Positions 1 through 5,979 of a stretch of 6,953 nt of DNA are shown piece after piece. Below the pieces are notes generated by a model. The model saw only the letters and a list, made by a program, of their open reading frames with translations, ran no database searches and had not been told where the DNA came from. Numbering within the stretch: the first letter of the stretch is position 1; each line of letters begins with the position of its first letter. The stretch is from an uncultured delta proteobacterium (GTDB lineage: Bacteria; Desulfobacterota; WTBG01; CAIYCZ01), in contig CAIYCZ010000041.1 in NCBI GenBank assembly GCA_903924805.1, positions 1 through 6,953 of the forward strand, written 5' to 3'. The translations under genes were made by a program, and so were the position numbers.

Positions 1-816
1 GGTAGTGTAGGCCTTAAACGTACCCATGATAACATTAAGATATTTAGGTCCGATGCCGCTGCCAATGGCTGCCTGGGCAGAGACCGTGTTAGAAGAAGTA
101 ACAAAAGGGTAGGTGCCATGATCAATATCAAGCATTGCTCCCTGTGCCCCTTCAAACAGGACTTTTTTGCCCTGTGCTAATGATTCACTTAAGAATTGAG
201 CGGTATTGGCCGCATATTTCCCGATTACACTGCGGTAGCTTGAGAACTGTCTGAAAATATCTGCTGTTTCAAACGTAGCATCTTTAAAAAATTCCTTGAG
301 ATACCAGTTTTTTTCATCGAGGTTTTCCGCCAGTTTATTCTGTAGCGTGTGGTCATCAAAAATATCAACAAACCTGATACCGCGGCGTGCCACTTTGTCT
401 TCATACGCAGGCCCTATGCCTCTGCCGGTGGTGCCGATTTTATCCTTTCCCTTGCGGGCTTCACGGGCTACATCGATGCGTTTATGATAGGGCATAATCA
501 GGTTTGCCGCTTCGCTTATAAGAAGTGCTGAGTCATCATGAAAGTGGCCCCGTGACTTTAATTCGTTGATTTCGCTCAGGAGCGCCTCAATATCCAGCAC
601 AACGCCGTTTCCAATGACGCATTTTTTACCCGGGTGCAGAATGCCGGAGGGAATCTGGTGGAGAATTATCTTTTCATTACCAACTACAACCGTATGCCCG
701 GCATTGGGGCCACCCTGAAAGCGGACAATGACATCGGCGTTTTTGGAGAGTATGTCAACAATTTTCCCTTTTCCTTCATCTCCCCACTGGGCACCAACGA
801 TTACAACATTTGACAT
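1..816 (-). CDS. purA: Adenylosuccinate synthetase, N-terminal 272 codons (3' end outside window)
   Basis: PurA condenses IMP with aspartate using GTP, giving adenylosuccinate, the first committed step to AMP in the cytoplasm. The reading frame opens with ATG at 816-814 and stays open to base 1, so the C-terminal part is cut off by the window edge; about 272 of the family's usual 430 or so residues are visible. Seen directly: the GTP-binding loop GAQWGDEGKGK at residues 8-18 with catalytic Asp13, GGPNAGHTV at 35-43 with catalytic His41, the IMP-binding GTTGRGIGPAYEDK at 128-141, and later FEGAQGAMLDIDHGTYP and TSSNT. Asp13 and His41 fall at the same numbers as in E. coli PurA, which fixes the start. 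The ribosome site is weak (AAGGA about 10 bases before ATG). A tRNA-Phe lies upstream on the same strand; I see no convincing separate purA promoter. Confidence 0.97.
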   Translation of the reverse strand, partial: MSNVVIVGAQWGDEGKGKIVDILSKNADVIVRFQGGPNAGHTVVVGNEKIILHQIPSGILHPGKKCVIGNGVVLDIEALLSEINELKSRGHFHDDSALLISEAANLIMPYHKRIDVAREARKGKDKIGTTGRGIGPAYEDKVARRGIRFVDIFDDHTLQNKLAENLDEKNWYLKEFFKDATFETADIFRQFSSYRSVIGKYAANTAQFLSESLAQGKKVLFEGAQGAMLDIDHGTYPFVTSSNTVSAQAAIGSGIGPKYLNVIMGTFKAYTT

Positions 817-883
817 ATTTTAATTTTCCTTCCCATAACTATCAGTAGCTGTCTTTGCTATGAATGTAAACAGACGTACTAAT

Positions 884-918
884 AAAAAAAGTCCCGAGCT
901 CAAACCTCATTCCTTTTT
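884..918 (-). terminator. Possible intrinsic terminator or attenuator between tRNA-Phe and purA
   Basis: Read on the minus strand, AAAAAG (918-913) can pair with CUUUUU (891-886), and inside it UGAG (909-906) with CUCG (898-895). The two helices are separated by a symmetrical three-by-three purine-rich internal loop, and the hairpin loop is seven bases. The strand ends in a run of seven T. The site is about 80 bases after the tRNA and about 68 before the purA start. It could end the tRNA transcript, or act as a leader attenuator if purA is read from the tRNA promoter. The outer stem is only A-U rich, so this is tentative. Confidence 0.38.
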
Positions 919-998
919 AGCACAACAAACTGATATAACGTACGTGTTGTGGGAGTTATGAGCAGATCAGGAAAAAAAGGAAAAGGCGGATTGGAGTA

Positions 999-1074
<76 letters not shown>

Positions 1075-1107
1075 AGCCATAGTTAGTTATCTAACGAACG
1101 AATGGGA

Positions 1108-1136
1108 AATTTAAGCTACTCTACAGGATAAGTCAA
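1108..1136 (-). promoter_or_regulatory. Sigma-70-type promoter for tRNA-Phe
   Basis: On the minus strand there is a -35 box TTGACT (1136-1131), a spacer of exactly 17 bases, and a -10 box TAAATT (1113-1108). This is five of six matches at -35 with optimal spacing. Transcription would start near 1101, giving a 5' leader of roughly 26 bases before the mature tRNA end at 1074, removable by RNase P. Position and quality fit a strong tRNA promoter, though start site mapping is not available. Confidence 0.65.
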
Positions 1137-1157
1137 GAATTTTATTGTATTAAAAAG

Positions 1158-1190
1158 TACCCTGCCGTACCAAAGGAACTATTCAGGGTA
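1158..1190. repeat. 7-bp perfect inverted repeat between divergent promoters
   Basis: TACCCTG at 1158-1164 is exactly the reverse complement of CAGGGTA at 1184-1190, with 19 bases between. The site is centred almost equally between the -35 box of the tRNA promoter (ends 1136) and the -35 box of the putative nfeD promoter (starts 1211). On the minus strand the second arm is followed by CTTTTTAA, so it could also form a weak terminator in that direction. Role unknown; chance cannot be excluded for arms this short. Confidence 0.35.
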
Positions 1191-1210
1191 TTGATGAAAA
1201 GTTTTTTCTA

Positions 1211-1239
1211 TTGAAACATTACTGTTAAAGTGGTAGAAA
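1211..1239 (+). promoter_or_regulatory. Candidate promoter for the nfeD-slipin operon
   Basis: On the plus strand TTGAAA (1211-1216) is followed after 17 bases by TAGAAA (1234-1239). The boxes match the sigma-70 consensus in five and four of six positions. Transcription would begin near 1246, leaving a short leader of about 37 bases before the GTG start at 1283. The region is A/T rich, so a chance match is possible. Confidence 0.42.
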
Positions 1240-1282
1240 TTAAAATATTAATGAAAATACTTAATCATATCTGATACTTCTT

Positions 1283-2590
1283 GTGAAGAAACTTAATAAA
1301 ATCACTATTACTGCACTGCTTTACAGTCTGCACATTATATTTCTCATAGTTCCCCTGGTCTATGGGAATACTATAGATGTTATTGAAATTAATGGCCCTA
1401 TAACCCCGGTAATCGCTGAATATTTTATAAACAGCATAGAGGAAGCTGAAAAAAATTCAGCAGAGTGCCTTATCGTGCAGCTTGATACGCCCGGCGGACT
1501 GGACCTGTCAATGCGCGACATCATCAAGAAAATATTTGCCTCACGGGTCCCGGTCATTGTGTATGTATCTCCCAGCGGTGCCCGTGCTGCATCCGCAGGC
1601 GCCATTATCACCCTTGCCGCACACATCGCTGCCATGGCTCCCAGCACCAATATCGGTGCCGCACACCCGGTCAATCTGGGTGGCGGAGAAATGGGCAAGG
1701 ATATGGCAGAAAAAGTGGTTAATGACGCTGCCGCCTATGTAGAGGGTATTGCCCTGAAACGCAATAGGAACAAGGAGTGGGCAATTAAGGCGGTACGGGA
1801 GAGTGTATCGCTGAGCGAAAAAGAGGCGCTGAAAAACAGGGTCATTGATGTAATCTCATCTGACCTTAAAGCGCTCATCGCTGAGATTGACGGAAAAGGC
1901 ATAGAGACTGAAGCAGGCACTAAAAAGCTTGAAACCCGCAACCTGGAAATCAATTTCAAAAAAATGGGAATGCGGGAGACTATACTTAAAACGTTATGCG
2001 ATCCCAATATTGCCTACATACTGTTTCTCATCGGGCTTGCCGGACTCTATTTTGAGTTTTCCAACCCGGGGGTAATACTGCCGGGCGTTATCGGCGGTAT
2101 TTCACTGATACTGTCCTTCTATTCATTACAGACCCTGTCGGCAAACTACGCCGGCGTGCTTCTGATTCTGCTGGCAGTTATTCTCTTTATTGCTGAACTC
2201 AAAGTGGCCAGCTACGGCATACTCTCCATAGGCGGCATCATTGCCCTGACCCTCGGGTCGCTTATGCTGTTCACATCGTCGGTTCCATACCTGAGAATAT
2301 CCTGGAGCGTGCTGATCCCCTCGATTATTTTTTTCTCACTGTTTTTTATCAGCATCGTCGGGCTGACTTTAACAGCCTACCGGCGCAAGCCGGCTACCGG
2401 CCGTGAGGGACTTATCAATATGATTGGAACAGCCTTGACGGATATTAACCAGAGCGGCAAGGTGTTTGTACACGGTGAATACTGGAACGCGCGCAGCGAT
2501 TCTCCAATTGAAAAAGGGGCTGCGGTGCGCGTCCTTAAAATGCAGAATATGGAATTGCTTGTGGAGAAATCAACACAGTTAATAAAATAA
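1283..2590 (+). CDS. NfeD-family membrane-bound ClpP-class serine protease (stomatin operon partner), full-length form
   Basis: This 435-residue protein has the long NfeD architecture. A signal peptide or N-terminal membrane anchor spans residues 1-28, followed by a ClpP/S49-like protease domain (about 30-205). About five hydrophobic membrane segments lie at roughly 243-258, 264-284, 288-306, 312-331 and 343-365, and a C-terminal NfeD OB-fold domain at about 375-433. The oxyanion-type motif LDTPGG is at 68-72. Ser104 in RAASAG and Lys144 in EKVVND sit where the Ser-Lys dyad of the archaeal homologue PH1510 (Ser97, Lys138) is expected, so the protease looks active. The start is GTG with no clear Shine-Dalgarno. 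It is preferred because it gives an intact signal peptide and an in-frame stop lies shortly upstream (1262-1264). Known relatives cleave the partner stomatin; the slipin gene follows after 35 bases. Expected location: inner membrane, with the protease domain outside the cytoplasm. Confidence 0.93.
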   Translation: MKKLNKITITALLYSLHIIFLIVPLVYGNTIDVIEINGPITPVIAEYFINSIEEAEKNSAECLIVQLDTPGGLDLSMRDIIKKIFASRVPVIVYVSPSGARAASAGAIITLAAHIAAMAPSTNIGAAHPVNLGGGEMGKDMAEKVVNDAAAYVEGIALKRNRNKEWAIKAVRESVSLSEKEALKNRVIDVISSDLKALIAEIDGKGIETEAGTKKLETRNLEINFKKMGMRETILKTLCDPNIAYILFLIGLAGLYFEFSNPGVILPGVIGGISLILSFYSLQTLSANYAGVLLILLAVILFIAELKVASYGILSIGGIIALTLGSLMLFTSSVPYLRISWSVLIPSIIFFSLFFISIVGLTLTAYRRKPATGREGLINMIGTALTDINQSGKVFVHGEYWNARSDSPIEKGAAVRVLKMQNMELLVEKSTQLIK

Positions 2591-2611
2591 TAATTTACTA
2601 ATAATTTAACA

Positions 2612-2618
2612 GAGGAGG
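2612..2618 (+). promoter_or_regulatory. Strong Shine-Dalgarno site of the slipin gene
   Basis: GAGGAGG ends seven bases before the ATG at 2626. It is the only near-perfect ribosome site in the window and fixes the slipin start. Its strength compared with the SD-less GTG start of the preceding nfeD gene suggests that more slipin than protease is made from the shared transcript. Confidence 0.8.
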
Positions 2619-2625
2619 ATAAGTC

Positions 2626-3387
2626 ATGAATCTATTTTTAATCGTTGCCATTGTTTTTGTAGTTATGTTTCTCAGCAGCGCTATTAGAATTCTCAACGAA
2701 TATGAGCGGGGAGTTATATTCCGGCTCGGCCGGATCATCGGCTGCAAGGGCCCCGGTTTGATAATTCTCATTCCAGTCATTGATAAAATGATGAGGATAA
2801 GCCTCAGGCTGGTCACTCTCGATGTGCCGCCGCAGGATGTCATTACCCGGGATAATGTCTCAGTCAAGGTTAGCGCTGTTTTGTACTTCAGAGTCATGGA
2901 GCCGAACAAGGCAGTGGTAGAGGTGGAAAATTTCCTGTATGCCACGTCCCAGCTGGCGCAGACGACGCTCAGAAGCGTGTGCGGACAGGCAGAGCTCGAT
3001 CAGCTGCTGGCTGAACGGGAACACATTAATATTAAATTACAGGAAATCCTTGACAAGCAGACTGATCCGTGGGGCATAAAGGTTACCAACGTGGAATTAA
3101 AGCACATTGACCTTCCCGATGAGATGAAGCGGGCCATGGCAAAACAGGCTGAAGCAGAGCGGGAACGGCGTGCCAAGATCATTCATGCCGAAGGGGAATT
3201 TCAGGCTGCGGCAAAACTGGGGGAAGCAGCGGATATTATTAATGATAAGCCGATTGCCCTCCAGCTCCGGTATCTGCAGACGTTGACCGAGGTTGCATCA
3301 GAAAAGAATTCAACCACCATCTTCCCGATACCCATTGACCTGTTTAAGCCATTTCTGAAGCTTGCGGAACTGTGCGAGAAGAAATAG
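2626..3387 (+). CDS. Slipin (prokaryotic stomatin-like SPFH/band 7 protein)
   Basis: Stomatin-like proteins are membrane-anchored scaffolds that oligomerise and organise membrane microdomains or regulate membrane proteins. This 253-residue protein has the usual family length. One hydrophobic N-terminal segment (about 2-19) is followed by the SPFH domain with NEYERGVIFRLGR (24-36), GPGL and Pro50 at the expected membrane-hairpin region, LDVPPQDVITRDNVSV (65-80), and TLRSVCGQAELDQLLAERE (114-132). A charged helical stretch rich in Ala, Glu and Arg (about 165-206) is the usual coiled-coil oligomerisation region. A hydrophobic tail follows (TIFPIPIDLF, 231-240). In archaea the NfeD protease PH1510 cleaves the hydrophobic C-terminal part of its stomatin partner; the adjacent upstream NfeD gene makes the same relation likely here. 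The pair is evidently co-transcribed. No missing motif was seen. Confidence 0.94.
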   Translation: MNLFLIVAIVFVVMFLSSAIRILNEYERGVIFRLGRIIGCKGPGLIILIPVIDKMMRISLRLVTLDVPPQDVITRDNVSVKVSAVLYFRVMEPNKAVVEVENFLYATSQLAQTTLRSVCGQAELDQLLAEREHINIKLQEILDKQTDPWGIKVTNVELKHIDLPDEMKRAMAKQAEAERERRAKIIHAEGEFQAAAKLGEAADIINDKPIALQLRYLQTLTEVASEKNSTTIFPIPIDLFKPFLKLAELCEKK

Positions 3388-3394
3388 AAAACGC

Positions 3395-3420
3395 AGCCGG
3401 GCAGGAAGCATTGCCAGGCT
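3395..3420. terminator. Hairpin between convergent slipin and glgC genes
   Basis: AGCCGGGCA (3395-3403) pairs with TGCCAGGCT (3412-3420) over nine positions with one mismatch and an eight-base loop. It fills the short gap between the slipin stop and the glgC stop, and the glgC TAG (3421-3419) overlaps the far arm. On the minus strand it is followed by TGCGTTTTC, a weak T tract, and on the plus strand by AAAA, so it is not a textbook intrinsic terminator. It probably serves as a shared 3' end structure for the two converging transcripts. Confidence 0.5.
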
Positions 3421-4636
3421 AAAAGACAGTTCCCTTGGGAATAACTACGATCCCTGAATCCGTTACCGTAAAGCGTTTCTTGTCATTGGCAAGATTGTAA
3501 CCAACTTCGGTGCCATCCGGCAGGTGAACATGCTTATCGATAATTGCCCGCTGAATGCGGCAATTCTTCCCAACGGTAACATTGTTCATCAGTATGGACT
3601 CCTGAATCAGCGAGAATTCCCCTACGGTTACGCTGGGGGATAAAATGGACCTGGACACCCTGCCGGTACGGACTACGCACCCCTGGGAGAGAATTGAGTT
3701 GTACACTATGCCAAATAAAATTCCATCCCTTTCCTGAAGTCCTTCAATCTTTGCGGGTGTACCGGTCTCTTCATAGGTAAAGATGCGCCACGCGGCATCA
3801 AAAGAATCAAGCGGCGGTTTCTCTGCAATGATATCCATGCTCGCTTCCCAGTAGGCTTCTAATGTTCCCACATCTTTCCAGTAGCCCGGCCCTTTCTCCT
3901 TCCTATCAATGAACGGGAAAGCCAAAACCCGGTCCTTTTTTATCATGGCGGGGATAATGTTTTTACCGAAATCGTGCTCGGTATCTTTTTTCTTGGCATT
4001 TTCAATGAGCCGTTTAACCAGCACTTCTGTTTTAAAAACATAAACACCCATATTTATAAGTATTTTAGCCGGGTTATGGGGTACGGTTCGGGGAGTTGAG
4101 GGTTTTTCCTGAAACCCGATAATCTGCGATTCATCATTAACCTGCAGCACGCCAAAGTTGCTGCTTTCCTCCTTATCTGTTTCGATAGTGGAAATGGTGA
4201 GGTCGGCTTTTCTTTTGATGTGAAACTCAATTAACTCACGGTAATCCATTTTGTAAATGTGGTCACCGGACAGCACCAGCACGTACTCTGGCCGTTCCTG
4301 CTGCAGTGTGTAAATATTCTGAAATATGGCATCTGCAGTCCCCTGGTACCAGTTCTCGTTTATACGCTGCTGGGCATGGATGATATTGATGAATTCACCC
4401 ATGCGGGTGCTCAGTATGTTCCAGCCGAGTTGTATATGGCGGTCAAGTGACTGGGATTTGTACTGGGTAAGAATGTAAATTTTGCGTATTGCGGAGTTGA
4501 CGCAGTTGCTGAGGGTAAAATCTATTATGCGGTATACCGCGCCAAACGGGACAGCCGGTTTTGCCCGGTCGCGTGTGAGAGGATAGAGACGTTCGCCTCT
4601 GCCCCCGGCCAGTACCATGGCTAAGACATTTTTCAT
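3419..4636 (-). CDS. glgC: Glucose-1-phosphate adenylyltransferase (ADP-glucose pyrophosphorylase)
   Basis: GlgC makes ADP-glucose from glucose-1-phosphate and ATP, the controlled step of bacterial glycogen synthesis, in the cytoplasm as a tetramer. The 405-residue product is close to the family's usual 400-430. Seen: the nucleotide-binding loop LAGGRGERLYPLTRDRAKPA (9-28), WYQGTADAIFQN (96-107), SGDHIYKMDY (123-132) with the metal-binding catalytic Asp125, GFQEKP (174-179) with Lys178 at the position of the glucose-1-phosphate-binding Lys195 of E. coli, and GYWKDVGTLEAYWEA (251-265). A C-terminal left-handed beta-helix (about 300-405) completes it. The segment FGAVYRIIDF carries Val34 where E. 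coli has Lys39, a residue of the fructose-1,6-bisphosphate activator site, so allostery may differ. The ATG overlaps the TGA of the upstream response regulator (ATGA), and no own ribosome site is evident, which points to translational coupling. Confidence 0.96.
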   Translation of the reverse strand: MKNVLAMVLAGGRGERLYPLTRDRAKPAVPFGAVYRIIDFTLSNCVNSAIRKIYILTQYKSQSLDRHIQLGWNILSTRMGEFINIIHAQQRINENWYQGTADAIFQNIYTLQQERPEYVLVLSGDHIYKMDYRELIEFHIKRKADLTISTIETDKEESSNFGVLQVNDESQIIGFQEKPSTPRTVPHNPAKILINMGVYVFKTEVLVKRLIENAKKKDTEHDFGKNIIPAMIKKDRVLAFPFIDRKEKGPGYWKDVGTLEAYWEASMDIIAEKPPLDSFDAAWRIFTYEETGTPAKIEGLQERDGILFGIVYNSILSQGCVVRTGRVSRSILSPSVTVGEFSLIQESILMNNVTVGKNCRIQRAIIDKHVHLPDGTEVGYNLANDKKRFTVTDSGIVVIPKGTVF

Positions 4637-5007
4637 GAGCCGGATTTTTTCTTGTTAAGCACGTCTCTGATGGTGGTTTTAAACTGTGTAAGGTCAGAAG
4701 ACTTTACTACATAGGCATCAGCTGCCCAGCTCATAAAGTCATCTTTATAGTTTGAGTAAGCGGTGTTGAGAATGATAGGTATTTCCTTCTTAAGACCGAG
4801 GATTTTGCCAAGCGCTTCAAGGCCGTCCATGGCCGGCATCCTGATGTCCAGTATAACCAGATCAATACTCTCCCGCTTGAGCTTTTCGATACCTTCCCGG
4901 GCATTGTTTGCTAACAATACCTGGTAACCCTCATCGAGCAGTTCATGCTCGTACAGCATGAGTATATTTTCCTCATCATCTATGAGCAGAATTTTTTCAG
5001 GAGCCAT
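4633..5007 (-). CDS. Single-domain response regulator (receiver only, CheY-like)
   Basis: A 124-residue protein that consists of a receiver domain and nothing else. Acidic pocket residues Asp10 and Asp11 (LLIDDEEN), the phospho-acceptor Asp54 (VILDIRMPAMDG), Thr82 (IILNTAYS) and Lys102 (AYVVKSSD) are all present, so it should accept phosphate from a histidine kinase. Tyr99 is the aromatic switch residue often seen. There is no DNA-binding or enzymatic output domain, so it must act by protein contact or in a phosphorelay. It overlaps glgC by four bases (ATGA), an arrangement of translational coupling. No histidine kinase is encoded in the window. The start at 5007 gives a standard beta-1 strand (EKILLIDDEE) but has no Shine-Dalgarno; the 8-bp palindrome CGGTACCG lies just before it. 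Confidence 0.93.
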   Translation of the reverse strand: MAPEKILLIDDEENILMLYEHELLDEGYQVLLANNAREGIEKLKRESIDLVILDIRMPAMDGLEALGKILGLKKEIPIILNTAYSNYKDDFMSWAADAYVVKSSDLTQFKTTIRDVLNKKKSGS

Positions 5008-5057
5008 GGTTACGGTACCGGGAAAATGAATAAATATATCCCAATATTGCAGTTAGT

Positions 5058-5086
5058 TAGATACAACTTTCAGAATAAATTATCAA
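5058..5086 (-). promoter_or_regulatory. Candidate promoter for the response regulator-glgC operon
   Basis: On the minus strand TTGATA (5086-5081) and TATCTA (5063-5058) are separated by 17 bases. The -35 box matches consensus at five of six positions; the -10 box is weak (three of six). It begins directly after the T run ending the upstream gene's putative terminator and would give a leader of about 45 bases. If false, the regulator and glgC would have to be read through from the upstream TPR-lipoprotein operon. Confidence 0.35.
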
Positions 5087-5088
5087 GC

Positions 5089-5117
5089 AAAAAAGAACCG
5101 CTGCAGAATGTCGCAGG
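5089..5117 (-). terminator. Weak intrinsic terminator after the lipoprotein gene
   Basis: On the minus strand CTGCG (5116-5112) can pair with TGCAG (5105-5101) around a six-base loop. Five bases later (CGGTT, then C) comes a run of six T (5094-5089). The stem is short, has one G-U pair, and the T run is offset, so termination may be partial. It lies 14 bases after the stop codon of the lipoprotein gene. Confidence 0.35.
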
Positions 5118-5130
5118 AGATAGGCACGGG

Positions 5131-5979
5131 TTATTTCTGGATAAAAGTCAATTCTTTCAAGGGAAGCAGTTTTGTGTCACGGGACGGCTTTATGGAAAAG
5201 AGCTCCCTGGCCGGCAGTTCAGCACTGTCAACGGTTTCATAATGGATGGTTATCTGCGTCCGTGACAGGGGAAATAAAAGGCTGATGGTATATGGCATGA
5301 GCGTGCTTCCCGCTGATTTGAAGTCATTAAATAAAAAGTTACATACCTGGTTTCCATTTTTATTGCATAGCTCGTAGCGTATGATTCTGCCCAGCGATGG
5401 GTCTATCCAGACATGCTGGCGATAGCTGTCATGTGCGGATGCCGTAATCATATAGGTAGTGCCGTCAGGCTTCCAGGATACCTGTGCCGGGTCATACTCA
5501 CCGAGGCGGGGCGATCCGAGAAAAAGATTCACTATATCCTCAGATTTCAATTGTGCTCCGAACAGGAGAGACAAATGTTCTGCGGTAGCTTCGCCGGAGT
5601 ACAATACGTTACTTGAGGGAACGTAGAGACTTGCTTTATTGCCATCGGTTGCAAAGAGAAAAGAAGGCTGATTAAAAAAAACAAAGGTTTCGAGCCGCAG
5701 CGAGGAGGGCAGCTGTGCGAGAATGACCCCTTTTGTGCTGAGCTTTCCTCCTGGTGAGTTTATCTTCAGGCGCGCCGTACCAGTAAGATGGTTTACCATC
5801 TCAGCGCGCTGTAAAACGCGTTGCAGATACGTGTGGGGATCATCTATGGGCGGTAGTGTGCGGTATGTTTTGGGGAGGAAAGCACATCCGACAAAGAACA
5901 GGGATAGGGAAGTGATGATAAGAAGCGCATAAACACCATGCCTGATAACAGGTGCAATCACATCATTATTTTTATTCAT
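5131..5979 (-). CDS. Outer-membrane-type lipoprotein with LolA/LolB-like (DUF4292-like) fold
   Basis: A 282-residue probable lipoprotein. The N-terminus has basic residues, a hydrophobic stretch (about 16-30) and a lipobox FVGC with Cys32 as the lipidated residue; Ala at +2 gives no inner-membrane retention signal. The rest looks like alternating beta strands of the LolA/LolB/DUF4292 type. Examples are LTGTARLKINSPGG, KGVILAQLPSSLRLETF, and a segment with SSNVLYSGEAT, followed by EDIVNLFLG and later MPYTISLLFPLS. I recognise the overall pattern, not a specific family member, and lipid carrier function is inferred, not shown. Its start overlaps by eight bases the stop of the upstream TPR gene, so the two are probably translated together. 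Phe at the -3 lipobox position is slightly unusual. It could equally be an envelope lipoprotein without carrier activity. Confidence 0.72.
   Translation of the reverse strand: MNKNNDVIAPVIRHGVYALLIITSLSLFFVGCAFLPKTYRTLPPIDDPHTYLQRVLQRAEMVNHLTGTARLKINSPGGKLSTKGVILAQLPSSLRLETFVFFNQPSFLFATDGNKASLYVPSSNVLYSGEATAEHLSLLFGAQLKSEDIVNLFLGSPRLGEYDPAQVSWKPDGTTYMITASAHDSYRQHVWIDPSLGRIIRYELCNKNGNQVCNFLFNDFKSAGSTLMPYTISLLFPLSRTQITIHYETVDSAELPARELFSIKPSRDTKLLPLKELTFIQK

Noticed and set aside
296..531. Two short plus-strand open frames opposite purA
   Set aside because: They overlap conserved PurA coding sequence on the other strand and show no ribosome site or recognisable protein.
842..870. TTTACA and TACTGA, 17 bases apart, as a purA promoter
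   Set aside because: Spacing is right but the -10 box matches consensus at only two positions; too weak to call.
1251..1274. Seven-codon ATG frame just before nfeD (possible leader peptide)
   Set aside because: No ribosome site, A/T-rich context and no attenuator-like structure downstream; likely chance.
1360..1698. 112-codon minus-strand open frame inside nfeD
   Set aside because: It lies wholly antisense to the conserved protease domain, has no recognisable motif, and is a typical shadow frame.
5051..5059. AGTTAGTTA shared with the tRNA leader region at 1081-1089
   Set aside because: A nine-base A/T-rich match at two places only; expected by chance and not part of a repeat family.
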